From positions 868,001 through 932,000 of the forward strand of contig NZ_JACVPA010000001.1 of assembly GCF_018882155.1 (NCBI RefSeq): a stretch of 64,000 nucleotides of DNA, given 5' to 3'. Below the pieces are notes generated by a model. The model was not told the DNA's origin. It saw only the letters and a program-made list of their open reading frames with translations, and did not search any database. Every line of letters starts with the position of its first letter. The first letter of the stretch is position 1. The translations under genes were made by a program, and so were the position numbers. Source of the stretch: Polynucleobacter nymphae (GTDB lineage: Bacteria > Pseudomonadota > Gammaproteobacteria > Burkholderiales > Burkholderiaceae). Of this stretch, positions 18,399 through 25,827 are shown in pieces.

Positions 18399-18946
18399 GT
18401 CGCCTAGGAAGAATGCCGAGCTGGCAAAGATTCTTTGTGATTGGTGGCATGCTTGCCTGCTCTATTAGCGGCACTCTATATCTCATTGGCCATGAATTTC
18501 AGATTCAACGAAGTACGTTTGGTAATCGTTATATATTGGCCGCTCACGGCATCTTTGCGATCTTAGCAACCCTAGCTCTAGGCTCAGTCCTGTCTTTTCA
18601 TCTTAAGGCTGGAATTCAATCAAAAAAGAAATGGCTTAGTGGTTTTAGCCAGTTCAGTTTTTTGGCTACTCTAATAGCTACTGGAGCCTTGTTATATTAC
18701 GGGCCTGCACAAATTCGAGATGGTGTTGTGACGACACATTGGGTGTCGGGGTTGATATTCTTTGCGATCTTTTTATTGCATGCAGTCAGAAAAAATACAG
18801 GTCTCAATCCTGTGAGCCCATCAAAAACCTATTTTTTTCTAAACCACCTTTGCAAGCTTGGCCAGAATAAGTTCACAACCAGGCCAGCAATCACTAGGCC
18901 AGCTGCTAAAATTTTCCACAAGGGTAGTGACTCGTTCAAGAAATAA
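18395..18946 (+). CDS. DUF4405-like inner-membrane haem/redox protein
   Basis: 183-residue membrane protein with about four hydrophobic helices and histidines placed within or at the ends of helices (AAHGIF, SFHLK, TTHWVSG, LLHAV), as in DUF4405/PepSY-type b-haem proteins. This suggests a haem-binding quinol or NAD(P)H-side electron donor to the periplasmic flavoprotein. It starts inside apbE (ATGA overlap). The last 38 or so codons overlap the 3' end of the convergent DMT gene. They look unlike the rest, so a shorter native tail or a frameshift is possible. Confidence 0.72.
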   Translation: MSRLGRMPSWQRFFVIGGMLACSISGTLYLIGHEFQIQRSTFGNRYILAAHGIFAILATLALGSVLSFHLKAGIQSKKKWLSGFSQFSFLATLIATGALLYYGPAQIRDGVVTTHWVSGLIFFAIFLLHAVRKNTGLNPVSPSKTYFFLNHLCKLGQNKFTTRPAITRPAAKIFHKGSDSFKK

Positions 18947-19734
18947 GTAGATGCCCCCATCCCAAATATTGGCACTAATAATGGCGCTGGTGCTACTACT
19001 GCCGCTGGGTGTTTAGAGAGTAGCCAAGCCCAAGCAGCATAACCAAAGACGGTATTGCCCCAGGATTGCCAAAAGACACCGATCCAAGCCCACATTGATG
19101 CAGAGATTATTGAGGTACTCATCTGCTCCCAACCGCCCTCGAAAATCCAAGAAATCAGAAAGAGTGGTGGAAGTGAAAACGCGCTGGCCCACACTACATA
19201 AGAGAGCATATTAATAGAGCCCGCACGACGACTCACCGTGTTCCCCACTCCCCATGAAAGTCCTGCAAAAACTATCAAGGCCAATCCTATAAATGTCGTA
19301 TCGGCATCCGTATGAAGTCCAATAATTGCGAGGCCAGCCATAGATACTGAGACAGCAACTGCTTGATAGAGCCTTAAACGCTCTTTTGCAAAAAACATTG
19401 CAAGGCCGATGGTGAAAAATACCTGCGTCTGTACGACTAATGAAGCTAACCCTGGAGAAATTCGTCCATCAAGCGCAAAAAACAAGATCCCAAATTGCCC
19501 AACCCCAATAGCCAAACCATATGCACAAAGATTACCCCAAGAAACCTTAGGCCTTGGTATAAAAAATGCCAAAGGCAAAAAGGCAAAGGTGAAGCGCAGC
19601 GCTGCAAATAGGAATGGCGGAAAGGCATCTAAAGAAAGTTTAATTACTACAAAGTTAGTGCCCCACACCGCGACAATTGCTAAGGCTAGTAAAAGATGGC
19701 TTAGGGGTAATTGATTGCTTTTATGGCTATTCAC
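18829..19734 (-). CDS. EamA/DMT-family transporter
   Basis: About 301 residues with ten hydrophobic segments in two repeats (EamA), typical of drug/metabolite exporters of the RhaT/YdcZ type. WGTNFVVIKLSLDAFPPFLFAALRF is the hallmark of repeat 1. I prefer the GTG at 19734, preceded by GGAG at a good distance and overlapping the upstream GMC gene by 8 nt. The ATG at 19764 would add ten residues (MQSVLRSCSL) encoded within the GMC gene. Likely co-transcribed with that oxidoreductase; substrate unknown. Confidence 0.87.
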   Translation of the reverse strand: MNSHKSNQLPLSHLLLALAIVAVWGTNFVVIKLSLDAFPPFLFAALRFTFAFLPLAFFIPRPKVSWGNLCAYGLAIGVGQFGILFFALDGRISPGLASLVVQTQVFFTIGLAMFFAKERLRLYQAVAVSVSMAGLAIIGLHTDADTTFIGLALIVFAGLSWGVGNTVSRRAGSINMLSYVVWASAFSLPPLFLISWIFEGGWEQMSTSIISASMWAWIGVFWQSWGNTVFGYAAWAWLLSKHPAAVVAPAPLLVPIFGMGASTYFLNESLPLWKILAAGLVIAGLVVNLFWPSLQRWFRKK

Positions 19735-21352
19735 TAGTGAGCAACTCCGCAACACGCTCTGCAATCATCATTGTAGGAGCCGCGGTATTACCCGAAGTGA
19801 TGGTGGGCATAGCAGAGGCGTCTACCACCCGTAGATGATGAATGCCCCTAACGCGTAATTGAGAGTCAAGCACTGCCATAGGATCATTAGCGCGCCCCAT
19901 CTTGCAGGTGCCTACCGGATGAAAGATCGTAGTTCCAATATCACCCGCAGCCTTGACTAACTCTTCCTCAGTTTGATACTGCGCACCCGGTCTATATTCC
20001 TCTGGGGAGTATGGTTGAAGTGCGGGACTTTGCACAATCTGACGGGTGAGTCGCAATGACTCAGCTGCAATCTTGCGATCTTCTTCTGTCGCCAAATAAT
20101 TTGGCGCAATGACTGGTGGCGCTTCAGGATTTACTGAATTGATATGCACACTGCCTCGCGATGTTGGCCGAATATTGCAAACACTGGCTGTAAAGGCATT
20201 AAAAGAATGTAAATCTTCACCAAACTTATCTAGCGATAAGGGTTGCACGTGGTATTCCACATTGGCACGCTTTTGTGTTGGCGAGCTATAAGCAAAAGCG
20301 CCCAACTGGGAAGGCGCCATCGACATCGGCCCAGAGCGCTTGAAGAGATATTCCAAGCCAATCATGATTTTACCAAACCAAGAATTGGCTTTGGTATTGA
20401 GCGTATTAATACCGTTGACTTTGTAAACCATACGCAGCTGCAAATGGTCTTGTAGATTTTCACCAACGCCCGGTAAATCCACAATGACTGGGATGCCTAA
20501 TGAAGATAGATGGCTAGCTGCGCCAATACCGGAGCGCTCTAGTATTTGCACACTGCCAATCGAACCTGCACACAACAGCACTTCGCCACCCTGATCAATT
20601 GCGCACAGCGCCTCACTAACCATGCCATCCTTTGAGTACTCAAGGCCATAGCAATTTTTAGTGGTCGGATCAATTTTGAGCTTTGTGACTACTGCCTCAG
20701 TAATCACTGTGAGATTGCTACGCTTGGCAGCATCCTTTAAAAATGCCTTAGCAGTATTTAATCGAAATCCAGCGCGTTGGCTCACATCAAAGTAACCAAC
20801 ACCAAAGTTATCACCCCGGTTAAAGTCATCCGATGCCGGAATACCTGCCTCTACAGCGGCCTCTCTGAATCTATCCATAATGGGCCAGCGCAAGCGTTGC
20901 AGAGATACTGTCCACTCACCGCCTTTGCCATGCCATTGATTGGCGCCACCGTGATAATCCTCAAACTTTTTGTAGCGCTCTAGCGCGTTTTGCCAAGACC
21001 AAGCATCATCGCCAGTTGCTTCTACCCAAGAGTCGTAATCGCCTACTTGGCCACGCATGTAGATCATGCCGTTAATAGAGGAGCAGCCACCCAAGACCCT
21101 GCCACGAGGATAGAGTAATGAGCGGCCATTTAGGCCTTTTTCAGCAGCGGTCTTAAAACGCCAATCAGCTCTAGGGTTATCAATGCAGTACAGATAACCC
21201 ACCGGAATATGAATCCAGATGTAGTGGTCACTCTTACCTGCCTCAATGAGTAATACCTTCTTGTTGGGATTCTCAGTCAAGCGCTTAGCCAACATACAGC
21301 CAGCACTGCCTGCCCCAATGATGATGTAGTCGTAGGTGTTTGCTTGAGTCAT
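19727..21352 (-). CDS. GMC-family FAD oxidoreductase (choline/alcohol dehydrogenase type)
   Basis: 541-residue glucose-methanol-choline oxidoreductase. The FAD-binding motif is YDYIIIGAGSAGCMLAKRL at the N-terminus, followed by the ADP-ribose Glu in VLLIEAG. The first GMC signature is in GRVLGGCSSINGMIYMRG, the second in GSIGSVQILERSGIG. Near the C-terminus FHPVGTCKMG holds the catalytic His region, and HHLRVVDASAMPTITSGNTAAPTMMIAERVA completes the fold. It oxidises an alcohol, but choline versus an aliphatic or aromatic alcohol cannot be told. No betaine-aldehyde dehydrogenase is adjacent. Confidence 0.92.
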   Translation of the reverse strand: MTQANTYDYIIIGAGSAGCMLAKRLTENPNKKVLLIEAGKSDHYIWIHIPVGYLYCIDNPRADWRFKTAAEKGLNGRSLLYPRGRVLGGCSSINGMIYMRGQVGDYDSWVEATGDDAWSWQNALERYKKFEDYHGGANQWHGKGGEWTVSLQRLRWPIMDRFREAAVEAGIPASDDFNRGDNFGVGYFDVSQRAGFRLNTAKAFLKDAAKRSNLTVITEAVVTKLKIDPTTKNCYGLEYSKDGMVSEALCAIDQGGEVLLCAGSIGSVQILERSGIGAASHLSSLGIPVIVDLPGVGENLQDHLQLRMVYKVNGINTLNTKANSWFGKIMIGLEYLFKRSGPMSMAPSQLGAFAYSSPTQKRANVEYHVQPLSLDKFGEDLHSFNAFTASVCNIRPTSRGSVHINSVNPEAPPVIAPNYLATEEDRKIAAESLRLTRQIVQSPALQPYSPEEYRPGAQYQTEEELVKAAGDIGTTIFHPVGTCKMGRANDPMAVLDSQLRVRGIHHLRVVDASAMPTITSGNTAAPTMMIAERVAELLTSE

Positions 21353-21424
21353 GTGTTTTACATCATATAGAGCGCTATTCGCTTTACTTCCTATTATTTA
21401 CCAATACAAAAAATCAGGCATTTC

Positions 21425-21453
21425 TTGTCACTTTTGTTGATTTGATATAGAAT
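21425..21453 (+). promoter_or_regulatory. Promoter of the toxin-antitoxin pair
   Basis: TTGTCA (21425-21430) and TAGAAT (21448-21453) are 17 bp apart. The expected transcript start falls at the left edge of the palindrome that covers the toxin start codon. Confidence 0.5.
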
Positions 21454-21459
21454 CATATT

Positions 21460-21477
21460 TGATCTAATATTAGATCA
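21460..21477. promoter_or_regulatory. 18-bp perfect palindrome overlapping the toxin start codon
   Basis: TGATCTAAT-ATTAGATCA. The last base is the A of the toxin ATG at 21477. Such a site is expected for autoregulation by the antitoxin or toxin-antitoxin complex; it could also act on translation. No Shine-Dalgarno sequence lies between it and the ATG. Confidence 0.65.
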
Positions 21478-21779
21478 TGAGAACCACCTATAAAAAAGCT
21501 TTTGCCCAATTTGTAAAAAAGGCCTCCAAACCTTTGCAGTTAGCAATTGAAATCAGGGTCGCTGAAGTTTGCAATAACCCCAGGATAGGCCAACAAAAGC
21601 TGGGCGATCTCCAGGGGGTGTTTATTTATAAATTTCGCTTTAATAAGCAGGAGTATTTGATGGCATATCAATTTGATCATTTTGCAGGTGAATTAAAAAT
21701 AACCTGGATTGAGTTTTGCCAAATCGGACCTCATGAAAATTTTTATACGCAATTAAAAAAATCCTTTCGACTCAAATGA
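21477..21779 (+). CDS. RelE/ParE-superfamily toxin
   Basis: 100-residue basic protein with the RelE/ParE fold pattern: an N-terminal helical pair, LGDLQGVFIYKFRFNKQEYLMAYQF strands and the C-terminal CQIGPHENFYTQLKKSF segment typical of type II toxins. These usually cleave mRNA at the ribosome or inhibit gyrase. The toxin gene comes first, as in higBA-type loci, followed 40 nt later by a small HTH protein likely to be the antitoxin. The target is unknown. Confidence 0.8.
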   Translation: MRTTYKKAFAQFVKKASKPLQLAIEIRVAEVCNNPRIGQQKLGDLQGVFIYKFRFNKQEYLMAYQFDHFAGELKITWIEFCQIGPHENFYTQLKKSFRLK

Positions 21780-21819
21780 TAACTTCAAGCCACTTCAATA
21801 CAGAAAGTGAGAGATATAT

Positions 21820-22137
21820 ATGACTCAATCAATGACTGCAGAGGCTCTGTTTGCTCAAGTGAAACAAATGCCCGCAAAAGAACGTATTAAATTTTTCTCT
21901 TTAATTGCAATAAATGCCTTCCAAGAGACTGACTACACACATGAACAAGTATTTGGACATCTAAGAAATGCGACCTTTTCAGCTGAGGAAGCAGCAGAAT
22001 TTTTAGAGATCTCACTTCCCACCCTACGAAGACATGTTCAGACGGGTAGATTAAAACCCTCATCAATTATCGGAAGAAGTCAGCTATTCTCTAGCGCCGA
22101 TCTAAGACTTTTAAAGCAGAAAATCAACAAAGAATAA
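21820..22137 (+). CDS. Helix-turn-helix antitoxin-like protein
   Basis: 105-residue protein. The C-terminal half (about residues 46-100) is an excisionase/MerR-type winged HTH (FSAEEAAEFLEISLPTLRRHVQTGRLKPSSIIGRSQLFSSADL). The N-terminal half (MTAEALFAQVKQMPAKERIKFFSLIAINAF) resembles the short helical dimer segment found in some antitoxins. It has a good ribosome site (AGTGAGAG). Its position behind a RelE/ParE toxin makes it the probable antitoxin and autorepressor, although it is not a RelB, HigA or PhD type. Confidence 0.68.
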   Translation: MTQSMTAEALFAQVKQMPAKERIKFFSLIAINAFQETDYTHEQVFGHLRNATFSAEEAAEFLEISLPTLRRHVQTGRLKPSSIIGRSQLFSSADLRLLKQKINKE

Positions 22138-22168
22138 TTAAAGCTCAATACCCGTCTAAAATGAGACT

Positions 22169-22696
22169 ATGCACATTAATGAGAAGAATCGCACTCCTAA
22201 AGTAGTTGAGGCCGATGAAGGCCCGAGCAAGTCTGAGCTCAAACGCCAGATGACTGAGCGCCAGAAATTGGCTGAAGTCTTGGCAGCCTTAAGTAGCGAC
22301 GCCCTCAAAACCATCCCCATGGATGAGGCCATTAAAGTAGCGATTGCTGAAACCAATAAGATCAAAAGCTTTGAAGCGATTCGTCGCCATAAACAATACC
22401 TTGGCAAACTCATGCGCTTTTTGGATGCAGACGAACTAGATGCTATTCAAAAACGGTTAGATGCAATTCAGGGGGTTAGTAAAGCTGAGACTGCTAAGCT
22501 CCATTTTTTAGAGAGCTATCGTGACCGTCTGATAGCCAATGATGAAACCTTTTCTAAAATGATTGAGCAGTACCCTGATATGGATATTCAGAATATGCGT
22601 ACCCTCATTCGCAATGCGCGCAAAGAAAAAGAGCAGAATAAGCCACCAAAAGCGTATCGCGAGATCTTTCGGGTCTTAAAGGATATGGGGCTCTAA
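22169..22696 (+). CDS. darP: DarP (YjgA/UPF0307), 50S subunit maturation factor
   Basis: 175-residue charged helical protein of the UPF0307/YjgA family, now known as DarP, which associates with late 50S assembly intermediates. Typical segments are PSKSELKRQMTERQKLAEVLAAL and EAIRRHKQYLGKLMRFLDADELDAI, followed by FLESYRDRLIANDE and a basic C-terminus (MRTLIRNARKEKEQNKPPKAYREIFRVLKD). Length agrees with the family (about 180). It stands alone between the TA pair and the convergent acyltransferase gene. Confidence 0.9.
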   Translation: MHINEKNRTPKVVEADEGPSKSELKRQMTERQKLAEVLAALSSDALKTIPMDEAIKVAIAETNKIKSFEAIRRHKQYLGKLMRFLDADELDAIQKRLDAIQGVSKAETAKLHFLESYRDRLIANDETFSKMIEQYPDMDIQNMRTLIRNARKEKEQNKPPKAYREIFRVLKDMGL

Positions 22697-22711
22697 ACCC
22701 AATCTCTCGAA

Positions 22712-23773
22712 TTAGATTTTCAGGCGCAGTGCTGGCATTTCAATCCAGCGATATAAATAGTTAGCAGCAATGATGCTACACCCCACTACCCCTAACATGA
22801 AGGCAATTGCCAATGCGCTACTTTTATGGGTATGCAGACTGCTTGCAACATAAAGTGTGTTCGCTAATAAGATCAACGCGAAGTGAGTCAAAAAAGCACA
22901 GTAGGAGCGCTGGCTTCCCCAAGCAATCGCATGAAGCGCTGCCTGAGATCCTGCTTTAGTAGGGTATGGTTTATCTCCCCAGTACAGTAATATCATTGCC
23001 ACAAACCAGGCTAAGAAGTTTCTCAGCCAAATTTGCTCAAAAGATGAAATTGCGATGATGAGTCCAATGAGCAATAGCGCAATCTTGGCTAAGCGATTCA
23101 CACTCTGATTATCAAAGTGCTTACCTAAGTAGGCTAATACACCTAAGCCATACGAGCCAATGAAATAAATAAAATAAGCCTCATAAAGTCCCGAGCGATT
23201 AAAGAATAAAAGTGAGCTCACTGCTAGAACGCTAATCACCCATATAGCAGCTTGATATCGCGGAAAAGAAATCAGCAAGATTGCCAAGACTGAGTAAAGC
23301 TGCCAATCAATCGCGATATACCAAGCGCCCGCTGAAATCGAATCGAGACCCAAGATACCCTGGATAAAAAAGAGATGGGCTAAAAATTGAGAAAGGGTTT
23401 CTGATTCACCTACAAATTCATCGCTCACCCAAAAGCGAGCGATATAGGCACAGGCAATCGTCAAGATCAAGGCGCTGGCATAGGGAGCAAAGAGGCGTAA
23501 ATAACGATTGAGAATGACCTTCAATAATCGATGTACGCTAAATCTGTCATTGGCATAGCGACTTAAAGACTGAGCAGCCAGATAACCAGCCAACACCAAG
23601 AAGATTTGCACGGCATAACGACCATACTCGAAGAGCCAAGTCATGATGATGGGCAATGCCTGCCGCGCATCCTGTGCAATCTGTCCGTAACTGGATAAAT
23701 GGTGAAGAATGATTAAGAGGGCCGCAAAGACCTTTAGAAAATCAATGAATAAAAAATGGGTTTTTGATTGCAA
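22712..23773 (-). CDS. Acyltransferase family 3 membrane protein (OafA/NodX type)
   Basis: 353-residue polytopic membrane protein with about ten hydrophobic helices. The N-terminal FIDFLKVFAALLIILHHLSSYG is the acyltransferase-3 signature, where the conserved His acts in acyl transfer; YAVQIFLVLAGYLAA follows. Such enzymes O-acetylate surface polysaccharide or lipid. It is not inside the polysaccharide locus of this window. There is a gap of 84 nt to the downstream cytochrome gene. Confidence 0.87.
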   Translation of the reverse strand: MQSKTHFLFIDFLKVFAALLIILHHLSSYGQIAQDARQALPIIMTWLFEYGRYAVQIFLVLAGYLAAQSLSRYANDRFSVHRLLKVILNRYLRLFAPYASALILTIACAYIARFWVSDEFVGESETLSQFLAHLFFIQGILGLDSISAGAWYIAIDWQLYSVLAILLISFPRYQAAIWVISVLAVSSLLFFNRSGLYEAYFIYFIGSYGLGVLAYLGKHFDNQSVNRLAKIALLLIGLIIAISSFEQIWLRNFLAWFVAMILLYWGDKPYPTKAGSQAALHAIAWGSQRSYCAFLTHFALILLANTLYVASSLHTHKSSALAIAFMLGVVGCSIIAANYLYRWIEMPALRLKI

Positions 23774-23857
23774 TGAAGTTGTCTATTTAAAGGGTGGCTC
23801 ATCAAACATTTGCTTAAATAACTTTAAGCGCAATGATTGAATGCTCTGATCAAAATC

Positions 23858-24439
23858 TTATTTTAATTGGGATAAGTACTGAGCGATAGCCTGAAGATCA
23901 GCATCATTCATACCGTACAAAGAGGCGGCCATAATCGTATCCCGCCCAGTTGCTTGATTATTTCGAAATTGGCGCATGGTATGCAATAAGTAATCCTCAC
24001 GCTGCCCCGCCAGTCTAGGCATTTGCTCACGACCAACGTAATCGGGCAAATGGCATGTTCCACAGAGTGCCTGCTTAGAAAGAAGCTGGCCGCGCTCATA
24101 AAGAGCTTCATCACGCTGACCTGGTACAGGCTTTAGTACTTGAGCGGAATAAAACTTGGCCAGAGCAATAATTTGCGGATCACTCAGGCCATCTAATTGA
24201 CCCCTCATGACAGGAATATTCCGCATGCCTTCACGAATCATAATGAGATTATTTTCGAGAAATACTTTAGGTTGACCTGCCAATGATGGCGAGCCTGCCA
24301 TTGTCGAATTACCATCAGGTCCATGGCAGGCGCTGCAAACAGCCAATTTGGCACTCATATCCTGCGCATAAGAAAGCGGCGCAACCAGGAAGAAATAAAT
24401 CCCCGAGATTAACGCCGCTATTTTTACCAATCTCACCAA
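23858..24439 (-). CDS. Dihaem c-type cytochrome (cytochrome c4-like)
   Basis: 193-residue exported cytochrome with a signal peptide (about residues 1-25, PLSYAQ) and two CXXCH haem sites, CSACH and CGTCH, each in a class I domain. Candidate axial Met residues are in the downstream helices (VMRGQL, IMAASLYGM). The layout matches cytochrome c4/c553-type carriers. It starts 9 nt after the stop of the sorbosone-dehydrogenase-like gene, so it is the probable electron acceptor for that enzyme. Confidence 0.9.
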   Translation of the reverse strand: MVRLVKIAALISGIYFFLVAPLSYAQDMSAKLAVCSACHGPDGNSTMAGSPSLAGQPKVFLENNLIMIREGMRNIPVMRGQLDGLSDPQIIALAKFYSAQVLKPVPGQRDEALYERGQLLSKQALCGTCHLPDYVGREQMPRLAGQREDYLLHTMRQFRNNQATGRDTIMAASLYGMNDADLQAIAQYLSQLK

Positions 24440-24448
24440 AACGAATAC

Positions 24449-25714
24449 TTATTTTTTGCTATAGCTAATTCTGTAGATTGCACCTAACTGCTCATCAGTC
24501 AGCAACATAGAGCCATCAGGAAGTTGTAGGAAGAATGTAGGACGACCCCAGAATGACTGATCAGCAGAGTTCATAAAGCCAGTAATGAAAGGAGTGATCT
24601 TGGCATTCTTACCATTCGCATCTGAAGTCACAGTGACAACGTCATAGCCTGATTTGGTATTCCGGTTCCAAGAACCCTTACGTGCGATAAAAGCTACATT
24701 TTTATATTCTGCTGGGAACATATTGCCGGTGTAGAACTTAATGCCCATCACTGCAGCATGTGCTCCCATTAAAGCGACTGGCTTAGTGACACCCTCACAA
24801 GCATTTGGTTTGATAATAGTGTCGTCAGGCATGTTGCCTTCGTGACAATAAGGGAAGCCAAAGTTTTCACCTTTTTTGGTGAGAATATTGAGCGTGTCAT
24901 TTGGCTTGTCATCGCCCATCCAGTCGCGTCCATGATTGGTGAACCAGAGTTGCTTGGTAACGGGATGCCAATCAAAGCCTTGTGTATTTCTAACACCAGT
25001 TGCTAAGACTTCCATACCTGAGCCGTCTGCATTGTAGCTACGGATCTGTGCATATGCAGGCGATGGCAGTTCACAAATATTGCAAGGCGCTCCGAAAGGG
25101 ACATACAGTTTGCCATCAGGTCCGAAGGCAAGATATTTCCAGTTATGGTGTTGCTCTGGTGGCAAATTGAATTTGGAAGTTAAATCCACCGGTGCCACAT
25201 TGGGATTCTTACCGATACCATCGTAGCGCAAGACTTTATCAATCGCCATGACATAAAGCGAGCCGTTTTTATAAGCGACGCCAGAAGGTTGCACTAATTT
25301 ATCAACCACTACGCGGCTAGTACGCTCTTTACCGTTATCGCTCACCTCATAAACGCGACCAATCGCACGGGTGCCGATATAAATTTTGCCGTTATCACCC
25401 ATTGCCATTTCGCGGGCACCGGGGATACCAGCTGCATAGACTTCAATCTTAAAGCCAGGAGGTAACTTTAAGGTCTTCAGAGGAATTTCATTGGCTGGGG
25501 TGGCGGTCATCTTGCCAGCCAATGGAGCCAGCTTAGAGCTGGACATATCTGCGCCCATACCTTGTTTCCATGCTGGAGCTGGTGCTGGCTTAGGAGCCTC
25601 TGCAACAGGATTAGAGGTAGTAGAACATCCCTGCAAACCTATTAATGAGGATGCCAGTAAAACAGTAGCCAATGGGATGAGCTTATTCATCACCGGCCTA
25701 TTAATTGCTTTCAT
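24449..25714 (-). CDS. Sorbosone/glucose dehydrogenase-like beta-propeller lipoprotein
   Basis: 421-residue exported protein. The lipobox LIGLQGC near residue 30 predicts a lipoprotein. A glucose/sorbosone dehydrogenase beta-propeller follows: LPPGFKIEVYAAGIPGAREMAMGDNGKIYIGTR, then HHNWKYLAFGPDGKLYVPFGAPCNIC with the likely catalytic His, RNTQGFDWHP and LFTNHGRDWMGDD-type repeats. Members use PQQ to oxidise sugars or alcohols in the periplasm. The start at 25714 has a strong GGGAG 8 nt upstream. Pairing with a dihaem cytochrome c supports a respiratory dehydrogenase. No PQQ synthesis genes are in the window. Confidence 0.85.
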   Translation of the reverse strand: MKAINRPVMNKLIPLATVLLASSLIGLQGCSTTSNPVAEAPKPAPAPAWKQGMGADMSSSKLAPLAGKMTATPANEIPLKTLKLPPGFKIEVYAAGIPGAREMAMGDNGKIYIGTRAIGRVYEVSDNGKERTSRVVVDKLVQPSGVAYKNGSLYVMAIDKVLRYDGIGKNPNVAPVDLTSKFNLPPEQHHNWKYLAFGPDGKLYVPFGAPCNICELPSPAYAQIRSYNADGSGMEVLATGVRNTQGFDWHPVTKQLWFTNHGRDWMGDDKPNDTLNILTKKGENFGFPYCHEGNMPDDTIIKPNACEGVTKPVALMGAHAAVMGIKFYTGNMFPAEYKNVAFIARKGSWNRNTKSGYDVVTVTSDANGKNAKITPFITGFMNSADQSFWGRPTFFLQLPDGSMLLTDEQLGAIYRISYSKK

Positions 25715-25827
25715 TTAAAAATCTCCCATATTTTTAATATTTATTTAGACTTCGACACCTATTTGAGCACCATTTTACCTTTGGAGCCATCCTATTTTCC
25801 TAGGGTAATGCCCTATATGATCGACCC

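Noticed and set aside
25801-25815. Small inverted repeat TAGGG-TAATG-CCCTA after the TonB receptor stop
   Set aside because: 5-bp arms without a T-run; too weak to call a terminator.
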